Source: a virus. From it: a DNA stretch of 64,000 bases. A program made the position numbers and the translations under genes. Of the stretch, positions 17,811-26,678 are shown one piece after another. Position 1 is the stretch's first letter; each line of letters opens with the position of its first letter. The DNA lies in the IMG/VR virus record IMGVR_UViG_3300043464_001679, positions 1 to 64,000 of that record. One strand, 5' to 3'. The notes under the pieces were generated by a model. The model saw only the letters and a list, made by a program, of their open reading frames with translations. It did no database searches and was not told the DNA's origin.

Positions 17811-18286
17811 TAATTACAGGATTTACAGACTCAAGGCTAAATGAAGTTAAAACTTATGACGATAATAATCCTTATGTTGTAGGCGTAAACGGTGTTACAA
17901 ATGTTGTTTACGAAACTACTTATGGTATCGATTCTTCAGGTAATACTTTAACAGAACAATCATTATCTAGTGTTGAATATGAAATAAATGGTATTAAATA
18001 TACCACTAATATATTAAACCCGTTGTTCCCAGACTCAAATCTATTTTTTAAAACACAGACTGTTTATTTTTTTGAAAGTAGTGGGTTAACTGTACAAAAT
18101 ATAAACTTAATAAAAAGAGAAGCTGAAATGGGTATATCTTTTCCTCCTAAAGTTGAAAATCAGATATTTATTGAAAGACAGTCAATATCGGTATTTGAAA
18201 GACATTTAAGATTGGAAGATATAGAAAGTATTGATCAGTTTGATACATATAGAAATGGATATTACAATATTTTTAATATAGAATAA
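17807..18286 (+). CDS. Tail operon hypothetical protein, 159 aa
   Basis: The start is a GTG that overlaps the previous stop (GTGA). The protein is beta-rich with an NQIFIERQSISVFERHLRLEDIESIDQF segment near its C-terminus (quoted in part: FIERQSISVFERHLRLED), which resembles short interface segments of phage tail completion proteins. Function is inferred only from context. It is separated from the following gene by 1 nt. Confidence 0.6.
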   Translation: MIITGFTDSRLNEVKTYDDNNPYVVGVNGVTNVVYETTYGIDSSGNTLTEQSLSSVEYEINGIKYTTNILNPLFPDSNLFFKTQTVYFFESSGLTVQNINLIKREAEMGISFPPKVENQIFIERQSISVFERHLRLEDIESIDQFDTYRNGYYNIFNIE

Positions 18287-18287
18287 A

Positions 18288-19181
18288 ATGGCTACAGGAA
18301 ATTACGGAACAATAAGACCGGCTAACGTATCACCAGATGATATAGATATTTTTTATACCTACTCACCTAGTAGAGACGTACCACCTACAGTTCCCGTTAG
18401 AGTTTTAGATGCTAACTCTTTTTTAACACAATTTAATAACCCATTAAGCGTTAATGGAGTACAACCAATATTGGGCGGTCTATATAACTTAAATTTACCG
18501 GCAAACCTTTTTTCTTCAAAAGGTTACTACACAATAATGATAAGACCTAAGCAATACTATGTAACAATAGCTGATTGTGGTGTTTTATCTGCTTATCCTG
18601 ATATAAAAGGTATTGTATTTAATACAAATGACTTACCACCAATCTTAGCACAAAATGATTCTATGGTTGGTTATAGAATAGAATATTTGGATGACACTAA
18701 TCAAATATTACCGAATACTTATAGAATTGTAACATCAGCTAATTTAACTGAGGCGGTTAATCAAAATTTATCTAATACCTCACAAAAAGCTATTAGATAT
18801 AGATTTAATGACAATTCTAATTTATTGTTCTGTACATTAACACCTTCCTCACCTTCAGTAGTAACACCAAATAAAATACCTTTTATTGGTTCACCTGGAC
18901 AATCGGTTGTAATAACAAACACATTTTTTAATCCAATTACTATTGAATTAGAAATGGTTGAACATGATATTGAGACATTAGCTTACGGTTTATTTGGTAA
19001 CCAAAGTAAAAGTATTGCTGATGGTAAATACACTATCTACGATTTTGATAATAGAATTTATAAACAATACAATCTTTACGAAATACAAGATCAGTTTACT
19101 AGTCAACCACTTTATGAAATTAGAGAAGAAGTTGATGAAATTGATGATACTAAAGATTTTGATACAATAACTACCCTTTAA
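18288..19181 (+). CDS. Tail operon structural protein, 297 aa
   Basis: This is a predicted beta-rich virion protein. It holds a YYTIMIRPKQYYVTIADCGVL core and a C-terminal acidic tail, EEVDEIDDTKDFDTI. No domain is recognised. It sits between the small 17807 gene and the tail-protein-I-like gene. Its tight spacing and matching codon use support a structural or assembly role in the tail. Confidence 0.6.
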   Translation: MATGNYGTIRPANVSPDDIDIFYTYSPSRDVPPTVPVRVLDANSFLTQFNNPLSVNGVQPILGGLYNLNLPANLFSSKGYYTIMIRPKQYYVTIADCGVLSAYPDIKGIVFNTNDLPPILAQNDSMVGYRIEYLDDTNQILPNTYRIVTSANLTEAVNQNLSNTSQKAIRYRFNDNSNLLFCTLTPSSPSVVTPNKIPFIGSPGQSVVITNTFFNPITIELEMVEHDIETLAYGLFGNQSKSIADGKYTIYDFDNRIYKQYNLYEIQDQFTSQPLYEIREEVDEIDDTKDFDTITTL

Positions 19182-19196
19182 AATTTTTAAAATTTA

Positions 19197-22100
19197 ATGC
19201 CTAATAAAATAGTAGTACCGGGGTCAATAACAGAACCATATAAAATAGGTCAAGGTGACTTTGCCCCAAATTTGGTGGGACAACAATTTACAGATGGTGT
19301 TACACTTTTTACTTTAGGTAATTTTGCTATTACAACTAACGCTAATCCCGTTACTAGTAATGTTTATAGTACTGGTACATTTTCTGAATCTTATAATTTA
19401 AATGATTTAGATTTAACCAACATAGACTCAGAAGAATTATCAAACGAAAGTTTAAAAATAATTCTAAATTTAGATCCCAACAGGATAGAAAGATATGTTT
19501 ACTTTGGTAGTTTTTATGAATTTATTAAAAGTAATATAGAACAAATTTTATTAAAATGGAAAGGTTCTTTATTTATAGAAAATTTATTAGACGATGACCC
19601 AACTAGAACATATAAAAACACTGTCCTTAATTATCAATATGATAGTTTGTCAGGTACTTCCACTTTTAAAATACCGACAGTTTTAATAAAAAATAAATTC
19701 GCTTTAATTTATAGTAGTGAAGTACTCTTTAGTACATATGATAATTATGGTGATATTTCTAATTTAAATACAAGTTTCCAAGATTACCAAATAAGTAATA
19801 TTTTCGGTGATTTTTATGTTTTAGGTTTTACTGGTAGTACTAATATAGATAACTACATTTATTTACAGGTTAATGGTAATCCTTGGCCAAATTTAGTGGG
19901 TGTTGGTTTTGGTAGTTTCAATTATCACGTAAGACCCAAAGAAGAAATTATAAATAAATATTTTTTTAGTAAGTTAAATGAGTTTGAGTCACTAATATTA
20001 AACAGATTAGTATCACCACCTTATACAATATCTGTTGATTTACCATTAAGAAATGAATCTGGGGCAATCTTTTCTAGTAATAGAAGATTAACTTGGCCAA
20101 CAACAGACGGTTATAATTTAGATAATGGATCAACAGAATTCACCAACTATCTTAATGATTGGATAGACATAGCTTTACAAATGGACCAAAATAAAACAGA
20201 CCTTGTTGCTAGAAGGTTTGTTACTGAGTCTATTATAGAGTTTGATACTGAAGGTGATGGTACTGAAATTTATGGTAGAAAAGTTAATAAATTATTAAGA
20301 CTTTATGGAAGAGAGTTTGACCAAGTAAAACAATATATAGATGGTATAACATTTTCTAGGGTAGTTACTTATAATAAAAAAGATAACACCGCTGATGAGT
20401 TAGTGAAAGTATTAGCTTCAGAATTAGGTTTAGATGTTTTATTAAGTTATTTTGATAATAATTTATTTGGTAATTTCTTACCTTCTAATTCTGGTGAAGA
20501 GGGGTATGGGGCAACTTTTAATACACCTTTTTCGGGTTATTCTAGGGGTTTATCCCCAAGAGAGCTAGACTTTGAGTTATGGAGAAGATTAGTTATAAAT
20601 GCTTGGTGGTTATTTAAATCAAAAGGTCATAGAAAAGTTTTAGAGTTTTTCCTTAATTTATTTAGAATACAAGAGTGTGTGGTTAGTTTAGATGAGTACT
20701 TATACATAGTTAAGGACAGACTTAATGTTGATGAAACGTTAAATACGATTGCTGATTATCTAGGTATTCCATTAGATGAATTATTAGTACAAAGTGGTGA
20801 TGGTATTATAAATGGTGGTTATCCTATAGATAATTTTGGGTTCCCTTATATACAACCATTTGACGTGGCCACAGAAGATAATGATAGAGTCACAAGGTAC
20901 TATCAAGCTTATGGTTTTTGGTATAATGGAGGTAATTTATCTGATTTAGGTAATAACCCACACATTGGTGTATATGATTATGGTAAACATTATGTAGATG
21001 GTTTTAGATGTTTTATTGATAATTTTTCAGCAGTTACAATAAATACGGTAAACTTTATAACATTAGATAATTTATTCACAGAATATAGTACAGAGGATTC
21101 TAACACACAAGATAATGTACCTTCTTATGGTGAAAATTTTGCTGAAATATTAAATAATAATGGACAAGTTTCATCTAACGCTACTATTTTAGCCGCAGGA
21201 GCTTCTACTGACATTGTTTATAATAGTAATAGTACACCAATAAGAATCACATTTAATTATGGTGGTTCTAACTGTGAATTAACGTGCCCTACTGATTTAG
21301 TTTACTATGATAATGGTGTAATATTCGCTAACGAACAAACAACTTTAATTTTAACCGAATCTAATATAAGTGGTTATATAGATACAAATCAACAAGATTT
21401 AATTGATGCAACAGAAATATCACAAACTTGTTGTTTGGAATTGGGTGGATATTATTTACCAGCTAGTACTTTAATACCTAATGGTGTTGGTGGTGGAATA
21501 TGCCCTTCTGAAGGACAATTAATGATATTAGAATCTGGATTAGTTTTAGGAATAAATAAACAAGCTTGTTGCCAAAATAGTGTAGTAGGTTCTAATGTTT
21601 ACTGGGATGGTAGTAGGTGTTTACTTGTAGGTACTAATATTAATGCCGTAGAAGATATTTTTACTGTAAACGAATTATTTGGTAATACTATTACAGATAA
21701 TTTAGCTTGTTTTTGGTGTCCACCAACAAAATTAGTTTGTGACGATGATTATTATAACCTTAAATCAAATATTACAGTAGAACCTAATAAACGTGAAGTT
21801 AAAGGTGTGAGTATTAACACTGATTTCACTTTTAAAAGTGGTTGTAATTTAGCTAATGGTAGTCTTTACACAGACCCAGATGGTTATACATATGTAATAC
21901 AAGAGTCACCTAGTACATTACCATTAATAATGTGTGATTCATTTTATAGTAGTAGTTGGGAACAAATACCTGGGTCTACTCTATTTCAAAAAGGATGTTG
22001 TAAAGGTTATAGAACATGTGATAAAGTAAGTACATTAGATAGTACTGGTTGTGAAATAAATCCCCTAACAGTGGTGACTAGACCTGATAAAGTTTTAATT

Positions 22101-22412
22101 AACGAAGGAACACCAATTGGAGGGGAATGCTGTGATAGCCAAATTTTGGGTTATGACGTTCATTGGAATGGTGAATATTGTATACTAGGAAATGCACCAG
22201 AAACACCTACAGTTAATTGTGTTATAGTTAGTATTTCCGATAAAAATATAACAAATGAAAAATGTTGTAATACTAAAGGTGGTGTTTTAGGTGAAGATTC
22301 TTTAGGTAATATAATTTGTTTAAAAAATATTGCTATAACAAATAATGGCTCTACACCTGTTGATGTTCTTGATGGTATATCTTTAACTGATATAAATCAA
22401 ACTACAGACTAA
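19197..22412 (+). CDS. Large tail protein with tail-protein-I-like core and C-terminal Cys-Cys modules, 1071 aa
   Basis: Residues ~330-530 resemble phage tail protein I / baseplate connector proteins: LVARRFVTESIIEF, LLRLYGREFDQVKQYIDGI, then INAWWLFKSKGHRKVLEFFL, matching the typical (N-a-x-w-x-y-k-s-K-G-t-x-x-a-l-e-f-l-l) signature. From residue ~743 on, several modules of the form CC-x5-G-x2-V-x-W-x(3)-C occur, e.g. CCQNSVVGSNVYWDGSRC (~790) and CCDSQILGYDVHWNGEYC (~977). The same modules continue in the protein encoded next. The fusion of a baseplate anchor with repeated extracellular-looking modules suggests the base of a fibre or receptor-binding apparatus (inference). Confidence 0.68.
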   Translation: MPNKIVVPGSITEPYKIGQGDFAPNLVGQQFTDGVTLFTLGNFAITTNANPVTSNVYSTGTFSESYNLNDLDLTNIDSEELSNESLKIILNLDPNRIERYVYFGSFYEFIKSNIEQILLKWKGSLFIENLLDDDPTRTYKNTVLNYQYDSLSGTSTFKIPTVLIKNKFALIYSSEVLFSTYDNYGDISNLNTSFQDYQISNIFGDFYVLGFTGSTNIDNYIYLQVNGNPWPNLVGVGFGSFNYHVRPKEEIINKYFFSKLNEFESLILNRLVSPPYTISVDLPLRNESGAIFSSNRRLTWPTTDGYNLDNGSTEFTNYLNDWIDIALQMDQNKTDLVARRFVTESIIEFDTEGDGTEIYGRKVNKLLRLYGREFDQVKQYIDGITFSRVVTYNKKDNTADELVKVLASELGLDVLLSYFDNNLFGNFLPSNSGEEGYGATFNTPFSGYSRGLSPRELDFELWRRLVINAWWLFKSKGHRKVLEFFLNLFRIQECVVSLDEYLYIVKDRLNVDETLNTIADYLGIPLDELLVQSGDGIINGGYPIDNFGFPYIQPFDVATEDNDRVTRYYQAYGFWYNGGNLSDLGNNPHIGVYDYGKHYVDGFRCFIDNFSAVTINTVNFITLDNLFTEYSTEDSNTQDNVPSYGENFAEILNNNGQVSSNATILAAGASTDIVYNSNSTPIRITFNYGGSNCELTCPTDLVYYDNGVIFANEQTTLILTESNISGYIDTNQQDLIDATEISQTCCLELGGYYLPASTLIPNGVGGGICPSEGQLMILESGLVLGINKQACCQNSVVGSNVYWDGSRCLLVGTNINAVEDIFTVNELFGNTITDNLACFWCPPTKLVCDDDYYNLKSNITVEPNKREVKGVSINTDFTFKSGCNLANGSLYTDPDGYTYVIQESPSTLPLIMCDSFYSSSWEQIPGSTLFQKGCCKGYRTCDKVSTLDSTGCEINPLTVVTRPDKVLINEGTPIGGECCDSQILGYDVHWNGEYCILGNAPETPTVNCVIVSISDKNITNEKCCNTKGGVLGEDSLGNIICLKNIAITNNGSTPVDVLDGISLTDINQTTD

Positions 22413-22429
22413 TAAATTAAAGAAAATAA

Positions 22430-22443
22430 TATTTATAAAAATA
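22430..22443 (+). promoter_or_regulatory. TATTTATAAAAATA late-type promoter box
   Basis: This AT-rich box, a 2-nt-longer variant of TATTTATAAATA, ends 1 nt before the ATG at 22445. It lies in the 32-nt gap between two tail genes. Function is inferred from recurrence at gene starts. Confidence 0.35.
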
Positions 22444-22444
22444 A

Positions 22445-25045
22445 ATGGCGGAAACAATTAATAATAGTGAATGGCTTGGAGGTGGGGGTGGTGATATCAT
22501 CACTACTTCATATTGTTGTACATTATCACCCGGATCAAATATTTTTAATGCACCAGTCAATCAATTACCTCCCGGTGTTACCACAGGAACAATTGACCTT
22601 CAAATAGCTTCTTCTAGTACACCTTGTATTGGTGTTGGTGACATGTGTCCTGAATATAATTCAAGTCTTACATGGGCTTTACAGGTTGGTACTTCGCCAG
22701 TTACATACACTAGAGGTTGTTGTGTAGCTTATTATTTTCCTGGTGGTGTTGGTCCCAGTTCTGGTATAGATACGGATGGTGATACTGGGCCTTGTGCTGA
22801 TTACCCAACCATACTAAGTTGTGAGGAACTTTTTAATAGTAATGGTTATAACGACATTGATTATTGGGAAAACCCAGAGGGAACAATAGTCAACGGAACT
22901 TATCCAAACAATAATCCATTATCTAACATATCCCTTAACCCTGATTGGGATTTAGCACTAAATGCAGGATGCCCATTAACAGATATAGAATCTTGTTGTA
23001 CCGAACAAAATATAGGTTTCCCAGTTCAATGGGTAAACACACCCTACAATGGTTTTAATAGTGGTAGTATTACTTTAACATCTGAACAATCTTCTTTGTT
23101 ACAAGGTAGATGTATTTCACTTAATAATTGTACCTCACAAATTGAGGGCTTTACTATTCTTGAAGACAATTCTATAGAATATAATGTTGGTTTTACAAAT
23201 ACCACACTTCCTGTGCCACAAAACTGTTGTACAAATTATGTTGTAGGTGGTTTAGGTTATTCTGTTACATGGGATCCAACTTTACAAAAATGTTTTTCAG
23301 TACCAGACCCATGTCCTACTGTATCAACAGTGGTATTAGATACAACTAATTACATCGTATTAAATGCGACTAGATATGATTGTTGTATACCCGAAAATAT
23401 TGGTATAGATACTGTTTATTGGGATTACATAACAAACCAATGTCGTTATATACCACAAAATGATGGTAATATTGTTAATCCCTGTACTTACGATTCTTAT
23501 GAAATAGCACCATACCAAACAACGGCACAAAATTTAACACCCCAAAATGTACAACAACTTTTTGGTTATGTTGATGGTGAATTATTACCTGTTAGTAGAG
23601 GTTGTTGTAGTTCTGAAGTCACTGGTTATAATGTAGAGTGGAATCCAGATTTAAAAATATGTCAGTATACTTCTACTAATGGTATAGATATTGTTTTAAA
23701 TGATGAACCTATATCTATAGATGGTTGTGATGATGTATTAGTTTCCGTTAAAATGTATTTTACAAAACCTTCAGATGAATGTATTACTTCTGAAGATTCT
23801 ATAACAGTATCCCTATTACCAAATAACCCAAATATTACAGTAACACAAATAGATGTGTTTGATTCTATTACTGATGGATTTGATGAATGGATTAATTTAA
23901 GTGCCAGATTTTCATCTGTTTCAGGTGGAACCTTTAACCTAAATTTAAATATAAGTGGTGGTATTGTTTTGTGTTGTGAATACGATATTAGAGTAGACGA
24001 TATTAGGGTGGATTGTTACAAAGAAAATGAAAGACTTTTCTTTGACACCAAAAAGTGTGTTGGTTTTGATCTAACTAGAGTTATAGATAATAAACGTTCA
24101 TGGGTGTATAACCCTGGTGCTGATGACATAGGTTCTACACAAGATAATTTAATTAGAGATAGAGGGGAAGATGGCCTAATACAAGGTTATGGTTTTATAA
24201 ATAGAACTTTTGCTCCTAGTGCTGATGCTGATATTCCTTGGAGGTATACTGACTACTATGAACAATCTAATATATTAGAACCACATAGTAAGGCTGTTAT
24301 AATCAGTAAAGAAATGGAACTCACATTTAATATGTGTAGTGAATGTTGTGCAACTTATTCACAATGTCCTTCTGATTATACATTAGTAACAACCACAGGT
24401 GGGACAAAATATTGCACTAAAACTACAATTTATTGTCCTAGTGGGTATACTTTAAGTGCTGGTACTTGTTATAGTGGTATTACAACCGCTAGTACAATAT
24501 CGGAAACAATAACTGGTGAAACAGGTTCTTATTGTGTACAAACAGCTAACTTATTACAATTAGAGGAATACAAAAAAGTTTTCCAAAGTTTTTGGGTTAG
24601 AATGATTGAACAATTTGTTCCGGCCACAACAATATTCATTTCGGGTGAAAAATGGTGTAATAATGACGCTTTTATTTGTACACAATTTGAAGAGTGTGAT
24701 TATGATTTTGAATACGTTGATTCTGAAATAACCATATTAGAATACTCAACAGATCCAGAATTACCTGAAGGTCCTCATAACACTAATGGAGGTGATGTTG
24801 ATGAGACTTTTGAACCAGGTCTACCTATGGATAACACACCTAATTCTGAATTAAGTGGGTCAAATAATGAACCAATAGTTATTGATGGATTTAATATAAC
24901 ACCAGCAGACCCAGACCCAACCGGTGGGGGTGGTATATTGGTTGAAAGAGAAATAACACCAAGATTAAATAGACCTTTTGAGGTGATTAAAGAAAGATAT
25001 TATAACGGTATCATTAAAGGAGGGGTAAAAGAAATATTTCAATAA
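22445..25045 (+). CDS. Cys-rich modular tail fibre/adhesin-like protein, 866 aa
   Basis: The first ~510 residues are built from repeated CC-headed modules, with CC near residues 23, 90, 182, 259, 311, 386 and 509. The clearest have the form CC-x5-G-x(2-3)-V-x-W-x(5-6)-C, for example CCSSEVTGYNVEWNPDLKIC and CCIPENIGIDTVYW...QC. Residues ~625-690 hold CPSGYTL-type short repeats. The C-terminus has an FWVRMIEQFVPATTIFISGEKW segment (partly quoted: MIEQFVPATTIFISGEKW), similar to adhesin C-termini. Disulfide-stapled exposed modules and host binding are inferred. It overlaps the next gene by 1 nt (TAATG). Confidence 0.65.
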   Translation: MAETINNSEWLGGGGGDIITTSYCCTLSPGSNIFNAPVNQLPPGVTTGTIDLQIASSSTPCIGVGDMCPEYNSSLTWALQVGTSPVTYTRGCCVAYYFPGGVGPSSGIDTDGDTGPCADYPTILSCEELFNSNGYNDIDYWENPEGTIVNGTYPNNNPLSNISLNPDWDLALNAGCPLTDIESCCTEQNIGFPVQWVNTPYNGFNSGSITLTSEQSSLLQGRCISLNNCTSQIEGFTILEDNSIEYNVGFTNTTLPVPQNCCTNYVVGGLGYSVTWDPTLQKCFSVPDPCPTVSTVVLDTTNYIVLNATRYDCCIPENIGIDTVYWDYITNQCRYIPQNDGNIVNPCTYDSYEIAPYQTTAQNLTPQNVQQLFGYVDGELLPVSRGCCSSEVTGYNVEWNPDLKICQYTSTNGIDIVLNDEPISIDGCDDVLVSVKMYFTKPSDECITSEDSITVSLLPNNPNITVTQIDVFDSITDGFDEWINLSARFSSVSGGTFNLNLNISGGIVLCCEYDIRVDDIRVDCYKENERLFFDTKKCVGFDLTRVIDNKRSWVYNPGADDIGSTQDNLIRDRGEDGLIQGYGFINRTFAPSADADIPWRYTDYYEQSNILEPHSKAVIISKEMELTFNMCSECCATYSQCPSDYTLVTTTGGTKYCTKTTIYCPSGYTLSAGTCYSGITTASTISETITGETGSYCVQTANLLQLEEYKKVFQSFWVRMIEQFVPATTIFISGEKWCNNDAFICTQFEECDYDFEYVDSEITILEYSTDPELPEGPHNTNGGDVDETFEPGLPMDNTPNSELSGSNNEPIVIDGFNITPADPDPTGGGGILVEREITPRLNRPFEVIKERYYNGIIKGGVKEIFQ

Positions 25046-26676
25046 TGTGTTTATTATGTAAATATAAAAAAACAAGTATACCTACAGTAGATTTAGAATC
25101 TGTAGCTCAAATTGAGGTAGATAGATCAAGAGGACTATCTAATGTTTATAATATCGGTAATGAAGTAAGTTTTGTTGATGAGGTTTTTTTAGAACCATTA
25201 TATACATTATCAGGGGCAACAATACCTAACTCAGGTTTTACTACTACTAATTGTAGTGGTGTTACAACAGCTAGTACTTATACAACATCAGGTTGTACAG
25301 CAGTTTATAACTTATCAGAAGTTGATGAAATAGACCTCGTATTTCAAATAACAGGAAATACAGAATATACTGGTTATACAGGTAGTTTTTGTTACCACAC
25401 CTTTAATTTAAATAGAATACCTAAAGATAGGGTGTATGTCACAAAAAAAGATGCAGTATATTCTAAATGTTTTGAATATTCAGCTATAACCGCTAATACA
25501 ATTTATGATACAATAAATTCTTTTTCTATAGATAAAGGTGATTATGAATATATAATAAAAGATTATAACATTTTTACAACAAAAAACTTTTTAGATAATT
25601 TAGAAGTAAATTCATTTGATTTAACTACATATCCTAAAGAAGATTTATTTAATGATGGTTGGTATTTTGTAACATCTGTTAATCCCGAAAAACCTATAGT
25701 TAGTAAAACTAGGGCTTTTGACATAACACAAGATACTATTTTAGTAACAGAAACACCTAATTTGATTGAGGGTCAAACTACTATATTTAAAATTGGTGGT
25801 TATGCTTTAAATAACAAATTTATTGTATTTGTTAATGGTATTTTATTAACAGAAAATTTAGATTGGATTTACAGACCTGATTTAGGTAATGGGTATTTTG
25901 AACTTATTTCAGGAACACTAGAGCCAACAAAAGACGTTATCCAAGTTAGTTACCTAAAAAATATTTCAGTAGATGTTGATATAATTAATCTTAATGAAAC
26001 AGGTTTAATTGTGGATGCCGGTATAGTTAACTCAATAACTACAGGTATAACTTCTGGTGTTACTAATTTAACTGTAAATTATAACCCTATAAAATCTAGA
26101 CAAGAAATATTACTCACCTACCCGAATAGAAGTGGTTCAGGTTTAATATTTGTTGTGAATGGGATTAAATTGAAAGAAAATGTAGAGTATTTTATTAGTA
26201 CTAGTGATAGTAGAAAATTAATAATGAATCCGTCTAATGAAATAAAAATTGGTGATGCTTTATCTATTTTTTATATTACGGACCAAAGTCTTCTTTATTA
26301 TGATTTAGGTTATTTTAGAACACTTACACCAACTGTTTATTGGTCGGCACCTGATAGTTATTCTAATTATAGAAGTGAAGATGGTAAATTCTTATTACAA
26401 GTTACTACTGGAGATGATACTGAATTTTTAAATCCAATCCAATCCAAATTTTATGATTTTTATAATCCATTAGGACAAATAAATGTTAGTGCGGTAACTG
26501 AAACTTATTCAGCAACACTAGACCAATTACCAACAAATGTAGGTGAAAATTTCTTATTTAGAGTATCTTTTTTCAAAGATTATCATATATTATTCAATAA
26601 TACAATAACAACTAGAGCTGTTAGTGAAATTGTTGCTTTTAGAGTAAACATAGCTTACGCACAAAATAGTTATTAA
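25045..26676 (+). CDS. Tail structural protein, 543 aa
   Basis: This protein is beta-rich. It begins with MCLLCKYKK, a Cys-x2-Cys right at the start. It contains two similar segments, KFIVFVNGILLTENLDW and GLIFVVNGIKLKENVEY (~255-275 and ~370-390). These look like an internally duplicated beta domain of a type common in phage fibre and tail appendage proteins (V-x-V-N-G-x-x-L-x-E-x-x-D-Y/W). Function as an appendage or fibre protein is inferred from the repeats and from its place in the tail operon. Confidence 0.65.
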   Translation: MCLLCKYKKTSIPTVDLESVAQIEVDRSRGLSNVYNIGNEVSFVDEVFLEPLYTLSGATIPNSGFTTTNCSGVTTASTYTTSGCTAVYNLSEVDEIDLVFQITGNTEYTGYTGSFCYHTFNLNRIPKDRVYVTKKDAVYSKCFEYSAITANTIYDTINSFSIDKGDYEYIIKDYNIFTTKNFLDNLEVNSFDLTTYPKEDLFNDGWYFVTSVNPEKPIVSKTRAFDITQDTILVTETPNLIEGQTTIFKIGGYALNNKFIVFVNGILLTENLDWIYRPDLGNGYFELISGTLEPTKDVIQVSYLKNISVDVDIINLNETGLIVDAGIVNSITTGITSGVTNLTVNYNPIKSRQEILLTYPNRSGSGLIFVVNGIKLKENVEYFISTSDSRKLIMNPSNEIKIGDALSIFYITDQSLLYYDLGYFRTLTPTVYWSAPDSYSNYRSEDGKFLLQVTTGDDTEFLNPIQSKFYDFYNPLGQINVSAVTETYSATLDQLPTNVGENFLFRVSFFKDYHILFNNTITTRAVSEIVAFRVNIAYAQNSY

Positions 26677-26678
26677 TA

